From Flavobacterium humi (lineage in GTDB: Bacteria > Bacteroidota > Bacteroidia > Flavobacteriales > Flavobacteriaceae), in NCBI RefSeq assembly GCF_004745595.1, contig NZ_SRLH01000001.1:376234-440233 (forward strand): a stretch of 64,000 nucleotides of DNA, in the 5' to 3' direction. How positions within the stretch are numbered: the stretch's first letter is position 1; the number at the start of each line of letters is the position of its first letter. Under the pieces are notes generated by a model. It was not told where the DNA came from. It did not search any database and was given only the letters and a program-made list of their open reading frames with translations. This document shows, piece after piece, positions 48,585 to 58,691 of the stretch. The translations under genes were made by a program, and so were the position numbers.

Positions 48585-49839
48585 ATTTACGGAAAAACTT
48601 TTCGGGTGGTGCTATAAACTCTTAATGAAACTGGATTTCAATGAGACTATTGCCGCTTACCTGAGCCTGGTTGTAAATATTGCGATACTTTGTTTTATCG
48701 CCTATTCCGTGTATGTGGTTTTTAGGTTCATATTGGTTACCATCATGGCGATTGTGGCCAAAAAAACCAAAACAAGATTTGACGACCTGCTGGTTTCCAA
48801 CCAAACGGCAAAATATATTTCGCACCTTATCCCACTGGTTTTCATTTATAAATCGGTTCCGATCATTTTAAAGCATTTTATTTATTGGGAAGGGATTTTC
48901 GGGCGGTTGGTAGCCGTTTATATCATTTTATTGGTTTTATGGATTATCCGTTCGATCCTGAATGCACTTCGGGACCACCTTAAAAATATCCAGGAATATA
49001 GTGACAAACCTATAGACAGTTACGTCCAGGTTATCATGATTGTGCTTTGGATCCTTGGTGTAGTGGTTATTGTTGCGAAGATTTTCGACATCAATACAGA
49101 CACACTGGTAAAAACTCTTGGAGCTGTTTCGGCAGTACTTATCTTGATTTTCAGGGATACTATTTTAGGTTTTGTGGCCAGCGTACAGGTTTCGGTAAAC
49201 GACATGGTCCGTATCGGCGACTGGATCACTATGGACAAATTTGGTGCTGACGGAGATGTTATTGAAATTAACCTGGCTACTGTAAAGGTGAGGAATTTTG
49301 ACAATACGACTACAACTATCCCAACCTACAGCTTGATTTCAGACAGTTTCAGGAATTGGCGTGGTATGATCAATTCCGATGGAAGAAGGATAAAACGCCA
49401 TGTCCTGATCAAAACAAGCAGCATCCGTTTTATACAGGAAGAAGACCTGGAAGGATTTAAGAAAATCCAATTGCTGAAAACCTATATCGAAAAGAAACAG
49501 TCTGATATCAATAAGCACAACCAGATGCATGCCATTGACAAATCCATTCCGATCAACGGCAGGAACCTGACTAATTTTGGCCTTTTCAGGAAATACCTGA
49601 CCAAATACCTCGAAAATTATCCGGGCCTTAATAAGGATATGACCTTGCTTTGCAGGCATTTACAGCCAACAGCCCATGGCATCCCGTTAGAAATTTATGC
49701 TTTTTCGACAGATAAACGATTTGTGAACCACGAATACATCATGAGCGATATTTTCGATCATATCATTGCCTCGGTTTCGTATTTCAACCTGGAGATTTTC
49801 GAAATTCCTTCCAATAAAAATGCCGTTTCTGAAGCCTAG
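48577..49839 (+). CDS. MscS-family mechanosensitive ion channel
   Basis: 420 residues. Four or five N-terminal TM helices, a pore helix region ('VKTLGAVSAVLILIFRDTIL') and the MscS beta domain 'ASVQVSVNDMVRIGDWITM' with 'KFGADGDVIEINLATVKVRN' and 'TTTIPTYSLISDSFRNWRGM'. The long C-terminal alpha/beta part is typical of the YbdG/MscM branch. It releases solutes during hypo-osmotic shock. It overlaps the convergent thioesterase gene by four bases. Confidence 0.94.
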   Translation: MLKFTEKLFGWCYKLLMKLDFNETIAAYLSLVVNIAILCFIAYSVYVVFRFILVTIMAIVAKKTKTRFDDLLVSNQTAKYISHLIPLVFIYKSVPIILKHFIYWEGIFGRLVAVYIILLVLWIIRSILNALRDHLKNIQEYSDKPIDSYVQVIMIVLWILGVVVIVAKIFDINTDTLVKTLGAVSAVLILIFRDTILGFVASVQVSVNDMVRIGDWITMDKFGADGDVIEINLATVKVRNFDNTTTTIPTYSLISDSFRNWRGMINSDGRRIKRHVLIKTSSIRFIQEEDLEGFKKIQLLKTYIEKKQSDINKHNQMHAIDKSIPINGRNLTNFGLFRKYLTKYLENYPGLNKDMTLLCRHLQPTAHGIPLEIYAFSTDKRFVNHEYIMSDIFDHIIASVSYFNLEIFEIPSNKNAVSEA

Positions 49840-50228
49840 TCGTTTTTAATCCTGTTTCGGACATATTCCACATGCGTTTTCCCGTGGGCGGCAGGTTTCC
49901 CTTCCTTGTCCAGGTTGACCATGGTTATCGAATCTACTTTGAGGATAGTTTCACGGGTCATCATGTTGCGGACTTCACATTTTACCACCATAGACGTGTG
50001 GCCGAATTTTACCACTTCCAGGCCAATTTCAACAATATCGCCCTGTTTGGCCGAACTGACGAAATTAATTTCGGAAATATGCTTGGTGACAACTTTCGGG
50101 TTTTCGAGCTGGACGATACAGTATAAAACCACTTCTTCGTCAATCCATGCTAAAAGGCGTCCGCCAAAAAGAGTGTGATTGGCATTTAAATCTTCGGGTT
50201 TAACCCATTTTCTAGTGTGGAATCTCAT
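49836..50228 (-). CDS. Acyl-CoA thioesterase (YciA-type hotdog)
   Basis: 130 residues. 'LNANHTLFGGRLLAWIDEEV' carries the conserved N-H-x-x-x-G-G-x-x-L-x-x-x-D/E pattern of YciA/acyl-CoA hydrolases, with 'KHISEINFVSSAKQGDIVEI' following. It hydrolyses acyl-CoA esters, usually with broad chain-length range. Monocistronic. Confidence 0.92.
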   Translation of the reverse strand: MRFHTRKWVKPEDLNANHTLFGGRLLAWIDEEVVLYCIVQLENPKVVTKHISEINFVSSAKQGDIVEIGLEVVKFGHTSMVVKCEVRNMMTRETILKVDSITMVNLDKEGKPAAHGKTHVEYVRNRIKND

Positions 50229-50338
50229 AATGCAGATGTGTTATTTTAAGATACGTTTTCAACACTAAATTACTAATAACTTTTTGAAATACCGGGAATT
50301 TCAGCCATTGATATTTGCTAACTTTAAAAGAAAAAGAT

Positions 50339-50734
50339 ATGGAAAATCGCGATGAGAGTATTGTTGACTTAAGAGGCGAAAGTATTGGAAATATCACAGT
50401 GCAGTCTTCAACCGAAGAAGTTTTCCAAAACAAGACGCTGCGCCCTATCCTGAAACTGCAAAATGACCTATTTATACAGGTTTTCATTAATTATGCTATC
50501 AAGCAAAAAGGTGGTTTTTTTTCGCTTGCTCCGGAGAAAAAAATGAACTATATCGAACATGTCATCCAAAGGGACATCAAATTCCGGAATTCGCTCAAAG
50601 GCATGGTTATAGGTCTTTTTACGGTAGAAGAATATTTGAAATACATCCAGAATTCATCAAACCTGAACAAAAGAATGATGAATTTACTGATCGAAAGGCT
50701 AAAAAGCCAGGTACAGCTCCTGGAAGAAGAATAA
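50339..50734 (+). CDS. Conserved hypothetical protein of flavobacteria
   Basis: 131 residues from the ATG at 50339 (a TTG start at 50315 would add eight residues). Starts 'MENRDESIVDLRGESIGNI' and is then mostly helical: 'RPILKLQNDLFIQVFINYAI', 'KKMNYIEHVIQRDIKFRNSL'. Some databases label this family glyoxalase, but I see no VOC pattern. No catalytic motif. Function unknown. Confidence 0.75.
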   Translation: MENRDESIVDLRGESIGNITVQSSTEEVFQNKTLRPILKLQNDLFIQVFINYAIKQKGGFFSLAPEKKMNYIEHVIQRDIKFRNSLKGMVIGLFTVEEYLKYIQNSSNLNKRMMNLLIERLKSQVQLLEEE

Positions 50735-50736
50735 GG

Positions 50737-51402
50737 CTAATACAGGCTTTCCCCGTTTAAATTGGTGCCCAGGACATCGCTCATGTAATCAAAAAAGGGA
50801 CGCATTGCCAAAAAAGTATGGAGTATTTCTTCCTTAAAATTTTTATCGAGTACTTCCTTGTCCGAAAAACGACGGTATACCAAATATTGTTTTTTCCGGA
50901 TCAAATCAATGGCCGGATGCTCTTTATCAAAACCTTTTGGTGCTGTCTTCAATTCCTGCCCCTGCAAAGTACCAAAGGCCTGGCTGAAGTTTTTTTCTGC
51001 AATAATCGAACGGATGTAAGAATCGTCCAGTTCAAATTCTTTCCTGATCCGGTTAAGATCTTCCGCATTCGGTTCCCAAAAACCACCTCCGATAAAACTT
51101 GCCTGAGGCTGGATATGCAAATAATAACCGCCTCGCAAATAGGGCTTTGTCCTGTCAAAACTAACACTTAAATTATTCTTGTAAGGTGTTTTGTCCTTGG
51201 AAAACCGGATGTCACGGTAAATCCTGTGGATCTGCATTTTTTCAATGCTGTCATGCGCTGCGAAAGCGGCATTGATTTCCTGCAGAAATGTTTTAAATGC
51301 TTTTTGGTGCTCTTCAAAACGGGCCTTATTTTCGGCAAACCATTCCCTGTTATTATTTAGCTGTAATTCTGAAAGAAAATCCAATACTGGTTTCGAAATC
51401 AT
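50737..51402 (-). CDS. DUF2461 family protein
   Basis: 221 residues with the DUF2461 signature 'LSELQLNNNREWFAENKARF', 'RIYRDIRFSKDKTPYKNN' and 'GGYYLHIQPQASFIGGGFWE'. No function is established for the family. It is 42 bp upstream of hisIE's stop on the same strand orientation but lies downstream of the his operon, and could be read through from it. Confidence 0.9.
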   Translation of the reverse strand: MISKPVLDFLSELQLNNNREWFAENKARFEEHQKAFKTFLQEINAAFAAHDSIEKMQIHRIYRDIRFSKDKTPYKNNLSVSFDRTKPYLRGGYYLHIQPQASFIGGGFWEPNAEDLNRIRKEFELDDSYIRSIIAEKNFSQAFGTLQGQELKTAPKGFDKEHPAIDLIRKKQYLVYRRFSDKEVLDKNFKEEILHTFLAMRPFFDYMSDVLGTNLNGESLY

Positions 51403-51444
51403 TTTTTTATTTTAAAAGTACACTTTTTGCGGCCAACTAAAAAA

Positions 51445-52044
51445 TTATCGGGCTCTTGATTCCAAAGTATCCACAACATGTTGCAGCGTGAAGCCTTTCG
51501 CCTGCAGCAAAATAAGGTAATGGAACAATAAATCGGCGCTTTCGCCCAGGAATAGAGCATCATTTTTGTCTTTGGCTTCGATAATGACTTCAACGGCCTC
51601 CTCTCCCACTTTTTGGGCAATGGCATTGATGCCTTTTTCAAATAAGGAAGCGATATAGCTTTTCTCCGAAAGGCCGTTTTCTTTTCGCTGTTTTATGGTT
51701 TTTTCCAATTCTGTTACAAAACCAAATGACTGATTGTTAACATCTTGCCAGCAAGTATCTGCACCCGTGTGGCAAGTTGGCCCGGTGGGATTTACACTAA
51801 CCAATAGCGTATCTTTGTCGCAGTCTTCCTTGATAGCAACCAACGTCAAAAAGCAACCACTCTCCTCCCCTTTGGTCCACAAACGGTTTTTGGAACGGCT
51901 GAAAAAGGTAACTTTCCCCGTTTCTAAAGTCTTACTCAAAGCTTCCTGGTTCATGTAACCGAGCATTAAAACGTTTCTGGTCACAGCGTCCTGCACAATG
52001 GCCGGAACCAGGCCATCTGTATTTTTATCAAAATGAATGTTCAT
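51445..52044 (-). CDS. hisIE: Bifunctional phosphoribosyl-AMP cyclohydrolase / phosphoribosyl-ATP pyrophosphatase
   Basis: 199 residues. HisI half (about 1-110): 'MLGYMNQEALSKTLETGKVT', 'RLWTKGEESG' and the metal cysteines of 'NPTGPTCHTGADTC'. HisE half (about 115-199): 'KGINAIAQKVGEEAVEVIIE' with the MazG-like Glu pairs. It catalyses steps 2 and 3 of histidine synthesis. Last gene of the his operon, 12 bp after hisF. Confidence 0.97.
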   Translation of the reverse strand: MNIHFDKNTDGLVPAIVQDAVTRNVLMLGYMNQEALSKTLETGKVTFFSRSKNRLWTKGEESGCFLTLVAIKEDCDKDTLLVSVNPTGPTCHTGADTCWQDVNNQSFGFVTELEKTIKQRKENGLSEKSYIASLFEKGINAIAQKVGEEAVEVIIEAKDKNDALFLGESADLLFHYLILLQAKGFTLQHVVDTLESRAR

Positions 52045-52056
52045 AAATTCGGTTGT

Positions 52057-52812
52057 TTAAATTCTTATGGGAATAGATTGGTTTTTGAGGTACGATTTGA
52101 GTTCCGGAATCCCGATTTCGCCATAATGGAAAACGCTTGCCGCCAAAGCTGCGTCTGCTTTTCCGAGGGTGAAAACTTCTTCAAAATGGGCCATTTTCCC
52201 TGCCCCGCCTGAAGCGATAATAGGAATATTTACTGTTTTTGAAAGTTGGAGCAATGCCTCATTCGCAAAACCGTTTTTAACTCCATCATGGTTCATGGAA
52301 GTAAATAAAATTTCGCCGGCACCGCGTTGTTCCACTTCTTTTGCCCAATCGAAAAGATCAATTTCCGTTGGGATCTTTCCGCCCGAAAGGTGTACTTTCC
52401 ACATACCGTCGACCTGCATGGCATCAATGGCTGCAACGATGCATTGGCTCCCGAAAGCTGCCGCCAATTCATTGATCAAATCTGGCTTGTTGACCAATGA
52501 TGAATTCACAGAAACCTTATCTGCACCACAGCGGAGCAACAGGTTTACATCTTCAACAGAAGCAATACCGCCTCCAACCGTAAAAGGAATAGCGATAGAT
52601 TTCGCGATTTCCTTAACAAGCGGAAACAAGGTTTTTCTTCTTTCTTCCGTTGCGGAAATATCCAGGAAAACGAGTTCGTCCGCTCCAGATGCGGCATATT
52701 TTTCGGCTAATTCCAGAGGATTCCCCACTTCTTTTACATCCAGGAAATTAATACCTTTTACCGTTTGCCCGTTTTTAATATCGAGGCAAGGGATGATTCG
52801 TTTGGTAAGCAT
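52057..52812 (-). CDS. hisF: Imidazole glycerol phosphate synthase cyclase subunit
   Basis: 251 residues from the ATG at 52812, matching the universal start '[20 protein letters not shown]'; an in-frame TTG at 52818 overlaps hisA. Catalytic Asp11 (in CLD) and the second Asp in '[19 protein letters not shown]' are present, with '[15 protein letters not shown]' forming the phosphate site. With HisH it makes IGP and AICAR. Confidence 0.97.
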   Translation of the reverse strand: MLTKRIIPCLDIKNGQTVKGINFLDVKEVGNPLELAEKYAASGADELVFLDISATEERRKTLFPLVKEIAKSIAIPFTVGGGIASVEDVNLLLRCGADKVSVNSSLVNKPDLINELAAAFGSQCIVAAIDAMQVDGMWKVHLSGGKIPTEIDLFDWAKEVEQRGAGEILFTSMNHDGVKNGFANEALLQLSKTVNIPIIASGGAGKMAHFEEVFTLGKADAALAASVFHYGEIGIPELKSYLKNQSIPIRI

Positions 52813-52814
52813 TT

Positions 52815-53543
52815 TCAAATAGTTTTTAAAATAAATTCCTCCAATTGTTTCAATGTGATTTGATTCTCATAAATCGCTTTTCCGATTATAGTGCCTTCGC
52901 AGCCAAGCTTTGCCAGTTTAGGCAATTCTTCAACATTTGAAATACCTCCGGACGCTATCAGGTGGATATTCATGCAAGACGAAAGGATTTCGCCATATAG
53001 CTCAAAATTAGGCCCTTGTAGCATGCCGTCTTTGGAAATATCAGTACATACAACATATTTAATTCCTTGATTCTGATGCTTTTGTATAAACGGAATTACG
53101 CTTTCATCGCTTTGTTCCAACCAACCCGAAATTGCAATTTTAGCATGGTTGGAATCTGCTCCTAAAATAACTTTGCCCTTACCATACTTATGCAACCAAC
53201 TCAGGAAAACATTCGGTTTTTTAACCGCTATGCTGCCTCCGGTAATTTGATTGGCACCACATTCAAAGGCAATCCTTACGTCATCATCGCTTTTCAGCCC
53301 GCCTCCAAAATCAATCTTCAAATGGGTGCGGGAAGCGATTTGTTCGAGTATTTTGTGATTGATAATGGTGTCGGACCTGGCTCCGTCCAAATCAACCAAA
53401 TGCAGGTATTCGATCCCGTGCGCCTCAAATTGTTTGGCCACTTCCAGCGGGTTTTCGTTGTATATCTTACTCGTATTGAAATTTCCTTTGGAGAGGCGCA
53501 CACATTTTCCATCAATAATATCAATGGCTGGAATAATCCTCAT
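52815..53543 (-). CDS. hisA: ProFAR isomerase
   Basis: 242 residues, a TIM barrel with '[20 protein letters not shown]' (catalytic Asp8), '[20 protein letters not shown]', '[20 protein letters not shown]' (second Asp) and '[13 protein letters not shown]'. It opens the sugar ring of ProFAR in step 4. Two bases separate its stop from the hisF ATG; 4 bp lie between it and hisH. Confidence 0.97.
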   Translation of the reverse strand: MRIIPAIDIIDGKCVRLSKGNFNTSKIYNENPLEVAKQFEAHGIEYLHLVDLDGARSDTIINHKILEQIASRTHLKIDFGGGLKSDDDVRIAFECGANQITGGSIAVKKPNVFLSWLHKYGKGKVILGADSNHAKIAISGWLEQSDESVIPFIQKHQNQGIKYVVCTDISKDGMLQGPNFELYGEILSSCMNIHLIASGGISNVEELPKLAKLGCEGTIIGKAIYENQITLKQLEEFILKTI

Positions 53544-53547
53544 AGTG

Positions 53548-54135
53548 TTATAGTTTTAAAAAATTATGTAAAATTTGCTGCCCGTACTTCCCGCTTTTTT
53601 CAGGATGGAACTGAACACCGTAAAAATTATCTTTCTGCAGCGCTGAAGCATACTCAAAACCATAATGGGTAACCGAAATGGCTTCTTTGCAGACCGGGGA
53701 ATAATAGCTGTGTACCAGATACATATATTCATTCGGCTGTATGCCTTCAAACAATTCGGATTTTAAATCATAGATCGTATTCCAGCCCATTTGCGGGACT
53801 TTAATCCCGATATTTTGGGGGAATTTTTGTATCGATGTGTCAAAGATCCCCAACGCATTGGTATTTCCTTCTTCAGTGGCATTGCATAACAATTGCATCC
53901 CCAGGCATATCCCTAAAACAGGCTGTTTCAATACAGGAATCAACTGATCTAATTGAAATTCCCGCATCTTTTTCATCGCTGAAGCCGCCTCTCCTACTCC
54001 CGGAAGAATGATTTTTTCTGCCGACGTTATTTTTTCCCTGTCATGGGTCACGAAACCTGTATGACCAAGCCGTTCCAATGCAAACAATACACTTTGCGTG
54101 TTGCCTGCTCCGTAATCTATAATGGCAATTTTCAT
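53548..54135 (-). CDS. hisH: Imidazole glycerol phosphate synthase glutaminase subunit
   Basis: 195 residues, class I glutamine amidotransferase: oxyanion '[10 protein letters not shown]', nucleophile Cys in '[11 protein letters not shown]', and the His-x-Glu dyad in '[15 protein letters not shown]'. It supplies ammonia to HisF. Overlaps hisB by one base. Confidence 0.97.
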   Translation of the reverse strand: MKIAIIDYGAGNTQSVLFALERLGHTGFVTHDREKITSAEKIILPGVGEAASAMKKMREFQLDQLIPVLKQPVLGICLGMQLLCNATEEGNTNALGIFDTSIQKFPQNIGIKVPQMGWNTIYDLKSELFEGIQPNEYMYLVHSYYSPVCKEAISVTHYGFEYASALQKDNFYGVQFHPEKSGKYGQQILHNFLKL

Positions 54136-55271
54136 TATAAAAGCCCTTTTGTGCTTGGTAAAATCATTTTTTCCGCATCACGACGAACAGCAGCCTTGAC
54201 CGCTTTGGCGAAAGCCTTAAAAATAGCTTCGATTTTATGGTGTTCATTGCTCCCTTCTGCTTTGATATTTAAATTGCATTGGGCTCCGTCTGTAAACGAT
54301 TTGAAAAAATGAAAGAACATCTCCGTTGGCATCTTACCGATCATTTCCCGTTTGAAATTGGCTTCCCAAACCAGCCAGTTCCTTCCACCGAAATCAATGG
54401 CGGCACTTGCCAGGCAATCATCCATAGGCAGGCAGAAACCATATCTTTCGATGCCCAGTTTGTTTTCCAATGCTTTGGCAAAAACCTCGCCCAGCACAAT
54501 CGCAGTATCTTCAATGACATGGTGCTCGTCTACCATCAAATCACCTTTGACATCAATTTCCAAGTCCATTTGGCCGTGACGGGCGATCTGGTCTAACATA
54601 TGGTCAAAAAATGCTATTCCGGTACATATGTTGCTTTTCCCAATGCCATCAAGGTTCAGGCTTATTTTTATGTCGGTTTCGTTTGTTTTCCGGGTTATCG
54701 AAGCGGTCCGGGTCCCTAGTTTTAAAAACGCATAAATTTTTTGCCAATCATTAGTTTCCAAAGCAATGCAGTTGTTTAATTCTTCCGCTTTTAATGAAAT
54801 TTCATCACTACCCAAATGTGTATTGTCCTGGATTAGAATGGCTTTCGCTCCTAAATTCTTCGCCAACTCTACATCTGTAAGCCGATCTCCAATTACATAA
54901 GAAGCAGACAAATCGTATTCTTTGGAAAAATACCGCGATAATAAACCAATTCCCGGTTTGCGTGTGTTTTTATTTTCGTGGGCAAAACTCCGGTCTATAA
55001 AAATGCTATCAAAAATAACACCTTCGTTTTCGTAGGTTTTCAAAATAAAGTTATGGATAGGCCAAAAAGATTCTTCAGGAAACGCATTTGTGCCCAGACC
55101 ATCCTGATTGGTAATCATAACTAATTCATAATCAAGTTCATTTGCAATCCTACTCAGATAAGGAATGCATTTGGGATAAAAAACCAGTTTTTCGAGAGCA
55201 TCAATTTTTCCGTCAGGAACCTCTTTTATTAGGGTACCGTCGCGATCTATAAATAAAACTTTTTTAGCCAT
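54135..55271 (-). CDS. hisB: Bifunctional histidinol-phosphatase / IGP dehydratase
   Basis: 378 residues from the ATG at 55271; a TTG six bases earlier is less likely. N-terminal HAD phosphatase (about 1-165) with 'FIDRDGTL' nucleophile and '[20 protein letters not shown]'. C-terminal dehydratase (about 190-378) with metal-binding repeats '[16 protein letters not shown]' and '[20 protein letters not shown]'. It covers steps 6 and 8. Overlaps hisC by 8 bp. Confidence 0.97.
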   Translation of the reverse strand: MAKKVLFIDRDGTLIKEVPDGKIDALEKLVFYPKCIPYLSRIANELDYELVMITNQDGLGTNAFPEESFWPIHNFILKTYENEGVIFDSIFIDRSFAHENKNTRKPGIGLLSRYFSKEYDLSASYVIGDRLTDVELAKNLGAKAILIQDNTHLGSDEISLKAEELNNCIALETNDWQKIYAFLKLGTRTASITRKTNETDIKISLNLDGIGKSNICTGIAFFDHMLDQIARHGQMDLEIDVKGDLMVDEHHVIEDTAIVLGEVFAKALENKLGIERYGFCLPMDDCLASAAIDFGGRNWLVWEANFKREMIGKMPTEMFFHFFKSFTDGAQCNLNIKAEGSNEHHKIEAIFKAFAKAVKAAVRRDAEKMILPSTKGLL

Positions 55272-56307
55272 TTGCAAATGATTTTAATGTATTGATTAAC
55301 AGACTGTTTTCTTCTTTTGTACCGATGGTTATCCGCAAGCAATTCCCACAGAGCGGATCTGAGCTTTTATTGCGCACTACGATTCCTTTTTCAATTAATT
55401 GGTTATAACGAAATTTCGCATCATCTACACTGATTAGCAAGAAATTAGCATCTGAAACATACACTTTTTTAATGAAATTAACCTCAAGTAATTGTTTAGA
55501 TAACAGCATCTTATTTGTTTTAATATTGAATATTTTATCATTAAAGAATTTTGGCTCAGATAATTCTTCCAGCACTTTGTCTTCCGTTAACCGATTTATA
55601 TTATAGGGTGGTTTTATTTTGGACAGTTCCGAAACGATTTCTTCGGAAGCATATAAAACTCCCAACCGGACGCCCGCCATGCCATAGGCTTTTGACAACG
55701 TCTGGATGATTACCAAATTAGGATAATCGTTCAATTTCCTGAGCCAGCTTTCCTTGCTTGAAAAATCAATATACGCTTCGTCCAAAAGCACCAATCCATG
55801 GCAACTTTGCAGCAATGTGGCAATATCCTCATCTGAAAAAGAATTTCCGGTGGGATTGTTTGGTGAGCATACGAAAATAATTTTGGTAGCAGCATCAATT
55901 TTCTCCAGTATTTGCCGAATGTCCGGTTCGAAATTTTCCAAAAGCAGGACTTCCCTATTTTCTACAGCATTTAACTGAGCCAAGACACTATACATGCCGT
56001 AGGTTGGCGGAAGTGTTATGACATTATCCTGAAGCGGTTCGCAAAATGCCCTGAAAACCAAATCCAACACTTCATCGCTTCCGTTTCCCAATAAAATCTG
56101 GTTTTCGGGCACGTTTTTAAGTTTTGACAAAACTTCTTTTAGCCTTTTTTGCTGCGTATCCGGATAACGGTTGATGCCATTTTCATACGGATTTTCATTC
56201 GCATCCAAAAAAACCATGCCGTCACCGGATGCCGTAAATTCGCTTCTTGCAGAGGAATAAGGCTGCATGGCTATGATGTTTTTTCGGAGTAACTCTTTAA
56301 TTTTCAT
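55264..56307 (-). CDS. hisC: Histidinol-phosphate aminotransferase
   Basis: 347 residues, PLP fold type I. '[19 protein letters not shown]' at the start, '[18 protein letters not shown]', '[12 protein letters not shown]', and the PLP lysine in '[17 protein letters not shown]'. It transaminates imidazole-acetol phosphate. Overlaps hisD by 11 bp. Confidence 0.97.
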   Translation of the reverse strand: MKIKELLRKNIIAMQPYSSARSEFTASGDGMVFLDANENPYENGINRYPDTQQKRLKEVLSKLKNVPENQILLGNGSDEVLDLVFRAFCEPLQDNVITLPPTYGMYSVLAQLNAVENREVLLLENFEPDIRQILEKIDAATKIIFVCSPNNPTGNSFSDEDIATLLQSCHGLVLLDEAYIDFSSKESWLRKLNDYPNLVIIQTLSKAYGMAGVRLGVLYASEEIVSELSKIKPPYNINRLTEDKVLEELSEPKFFNDKIFNIKTNKMLLSKQLLEVNFIKKVYVSDANFLLISVDDAKFRYNQLIEKGIVVRNKSSDPLCGNCLRITIGTKEENSLLINTLKSFANG

Positions 56308-57586
56308 CTGCTAACGATTTTAATCGGATGGAAACTGCATTTTTATGCGCCTGCAGGCCTTCGGCTTCCGCCATGATTTCTATTGTTTTTCCTATATTCC
56401 GTATTCCTTTTTCGGTAATTTTCTGAAAAGTCATCGATTTTAAAAAACTATCCAGGTGGACACCGCTGTAATTCCTGGCGTACCCGTTGGTTGGAAGCGT
56501 ATGATTGGTCCCCGAAGCATAATCACCGGCGCTTTCCGGCGTATAGTTTCCAATAAAAACAGAACCCGCATTGATGATCGCATCAATAAGATACTCTTCC
56601 TCTGTACTGCAAATATTAAGGTGTTCCGGCGCGTATTCATTGATCATCGCAATGGCTTCCTGTGTACTTCCAATGAGGATTAGTTTTGAATTTTCCAATG
56701 CTTTTTCGGCTATTTTTTTGCGAGGCAAAGCAGCCAGTTGAAGTATGATCTCTTTTTTCACTTCTTCCAAAATACGGGCAGAAGTCGTAATCAAAACCAC
56801 CTGGCTGTCCTGACCATGTTCAGCCTGGCTCAATAAATCGGCAGCGACAAATTTCGGATTGGCTGAAGAATCGGCAAAAACCAATAATTCGCTGGGCCCG
56901 GCCGGCATGTCAATAGCGATGCCAAACTGCGTTGCCATCTGCTTTGCGGCCATCACAAATTGATTGCCCGGCCCGAAAATCTTGTACACTTTAGGGATCG
57001 AAGCAGTGCCAAATGTCATTCCGGCAATGGCCTGGATCCCTCCCACTTTTAGCATCCGGCTAATCCCACAAAGATTGGCAGCATATAAAATAGCCGGATC
57101 AATTTTGCCCGACATATCAGGAGGTGTGCAGAGCATAATCTCCTTGCATCCCGCCAGTGTAGCAGGAACCGCTAGCATTAAAATAGTGGAAAACAACGGA
57201 GCTGTCCCGCCGGGAATGTATAAACCAATTTTCTGGATGGGCTTTTTCTCCAGCCAACACGTGACTCCTTCAGTAGTTTCGACCACAATTTTTTCGGTTT
57301 TTTGAGCACTGTGGAAGGTTTCGATGTTTTTTTTCGCTTGAGCTATCGCTTTTTTCAGATCCTCAGGAACCAAACCAACCGCTTCGTTGATTTCTTCAGG
57401 CGAAACCGTAATATCCGGAAGCGAAACACCATCGAAAAAGGACGTATATTTTGCAATAGCCGTGTCTCCTTTAAGTTTTACTTCTTTGAATATTTCTTTG
57501 ACAATCCCTTCCATATCTGAAAAAGATGCTGGGCGTTTTAAAATTTCCTGCCATTCGTTTTCTGCAGGATATATTATTTTCTTCAT
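56297..57586 (-). CDS. hisD: Histidinol dehydrogenase
   Basis: 429 residues. 'LEKKPIQKIGLYIPGGTAPL', 'GPGNQFVMAAKQMATQFGIA', metal site 'DLLSQAEHGQDSQVVLIT' and catalytic 'NEYAPEHLNI'. It performs the two last NAD-dependent oxidations to histidine. Second gene of the operon, 11 bp after hisG. Confidence 0.97.
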   Translation of the reverse strand: MKKIIYPAENEWQEILKRPASFSDMEGIVKEIFKEVKLKGDTAIAKYTSFFDGVSLPDITVSPEEINEAVGLVPEDLKKAIAQAKKNIETFHSAQKTEKIVVETTEGVTCWLEKKPIQKIGLYIPGGTAPLFSTILMLAVPATLAGCKEIMLCTPPDMSGKIDPAILYAANLCGISRMLKVGGIQAIAGMTFGTASIPKVYKIFGPGNQFVMAAKQMATQFGIAIDMPAGPSELLVFADSSANPKFVAADLLSQAEHGQDSQVVLITTSARILEEVKKEIILQLAALPRKKIAEKALENSKLILIGSTQEAIAMINEYAPEHLNICSTEEEYLIDAIINAGSVFIGNYTPESAGDYASGTNHTLPTNGYARNYSGVHLDSFLKSMTFQKITEKGIRNIGKTIEIMAEAEGLQAHKNAVSIRLKSLADEN

Positions 57587-57597
57587 ATCACTTGTTT

Positions 57598-58455
57598 TTA
57601 GGAAACTATTTTTTCAATTGGACATACTAAAATCCCTTCCGCACCGGCTGCTTTGAGCTGATCGATCACATCCCAGAATTTCTCTTCATCAATTACAGAA
57701 TGTACGCTGCTCCAACCCTTTAGTGCAAGAGGCATTACTGTCGGGCTCTTTAAAACCGGTAGGATTTTATTCACTTCGGGGATTTTTGCATCGGGTATAT
57801 TCATCAGGATGTATTTTGATTTCCGTGCACGCAAAACAGATTGGATCCGAAATTGAAGCTTGTCCAGGATACTTTTCGCAGCGGTTGAAATGGAAGGCGA
57901 AACAGCCAGGACGGCTTCGCTTGTAAGGATTACCTCGACTTCTTTCAAATTGTTTTTGAATAAAGTACTTCCGCTGGAAACAATATCGACAATAGCATCG
58001 GAAAGGCCTATATTTGGAGCTATTTCTACCGATCCTGAAATTTCATGGATTTCTATCCCTACTTTTTTAGACCGAAAATAATCCGAAACGGTTTTAGGAT
58101 AAGACGTGGCAATTTTTAGTCCATTCAGGTCTTCTATAGTATTGTAATTAAAAGATTTAGGGACCGCTATGGAGACTTTGCATTTTGAAAAACCCAGTTT
58201 TTCCACGATTTGTATGGCCTGGTTTTTTTCTGTTAAAAGATTTTCGCCCACTATGGCCGCGTCTACCACTCCATCAACGAGGTATTGGGGAATATCGGAA
58301 TTGCGGAGAAAATAAACTTCTAACGGGAAATTGGACGCTGCGACCTTCAACTGGTCATTTCCATTGGTAACAGAAATCCCGCAATCTTTCAGGATTTGGA
58401 CGCTTTCTTCGCTGAGGCGCCCCGATTTTTGGATGGCAATTTTTAAAATACTCAT
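57598..58455 (-). CDS. hisG: ATP phosphoribosyltransferase, long form
   Basis: 285 residues, the long HisG form that carries its own C-terminal ACT-like regulatory domain and needs no HisZ. 'MSILKIAIQKSGRLSEESVQ' at the start, PRPP loop 'DAIVDIVSSGSTLFKNNL' and regulatory end 'LPVLKSPTVMPLALKGWSSV'. It commits ATP and PRPP to histidine synthesis and is normally feedback-inhibited by histidine. First structural gene after the attenuator. Confidence 0.97.
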   Translation of the reverse strand: MSILKIAIQKSGRLSEESVQILKDCGISVTNGNDQLKVAASNFPLEVYFLRNSDIPQYLVDGVVDAAIVGENLLTEKNQAIQIVEKLGFSKCKVSIAVPKSFNYNTIEDLNGLKIATSYPKTVSDYFRSKKVGIEIHEISGSVEIAPNIGLSDAIVDIVSSGSTLFKNNLKEVEVILTSEAVLAVSPSISTAAKSILDKLQFRIQSVLRARKSKYILMNIPDAKIPEVNKILPVLKSPTVMPLALKGWSSVHSVIDEEKFWDVIDQLKAAGAEGILVCPIEKIVS

Positions 58456-58502
58456 GATTTGAATTAATTTTATGAGTATACCAAAAGGAAGTTATGAAAA
58501 AC

Positions 58503-58533
58503 AAAAAACCCGTCTGATATACTCAAACGGGTT
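58503..58533 (-). terminator. his attenuator terminator
   Basis: On the minus strand AACCCGTTTGA pairs with TCAGACGGGTT (11 bp, one wobble) around a 5-nt loop, then runs into TTTTTTGT. It lies between the leader peptide stop and hisG, exactly where transcription attenuation requires it. Confidence 0.92.
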
Positions 58534-58564
58534 ACTAGTTTATATGGTTATTACAATACCATCA

Positions 58565-58618
58565 CTACCTCGCTCGAGCGTGGGACAGATGATGATGATG
58601 TAATTGATTTAAAAACAT
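58565..58618 (-). CDS. hisL: his operon leader peptide
   Basis: A 17-codon ORF encoding MFLNQLHHHHLSHARAR, with four consecutive His codons and a fifth His four codons on. It starts about 12 nt after the predicted transcription start and stops 32 bp before the terminator stem. Ribosome stalling at the His codons when charged tRNA-His is scarce would change folding of the downstream RNA. The palindrome CGCTCGAGCG just before the stop could form a pause hairpin. The alternative antiterminator pairing could not be settled by eye. Too short for ordinary gene calling, but the context makes it convincing. Confidence 0.92.
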   Translation of the reverse strand: MFLNQLHHHHLSHARAR

Positions 58619-58636
58619 AATTCTTTTTGTTAGGTG

Positions 58637-58669
58637 CAAATGTAAGCGGATTCTTTTGAAAGAAGCAAA
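58637..58669 (-). promoter_or_regulatory. his operon promoter
   Basis: Minus-strand TTTG (58666-58669), 21-bp spacer and TACATTTG (58637-58644) match the Bacteroidota consensus; the start of transcription would fall near 58630, just before the leader peptide. Confidence 0.75.
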
Positions 58670-58691
58670 TTTATTTTCGAAAAAAGTGTTT

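Noticed and set aside
50339..50734. Glyoxalase label for the conserved hypothetical protein.
   Set aside because: No VOC-type beta-alpha-beta repeat or metal residues are visible; sequence is mainly helical.
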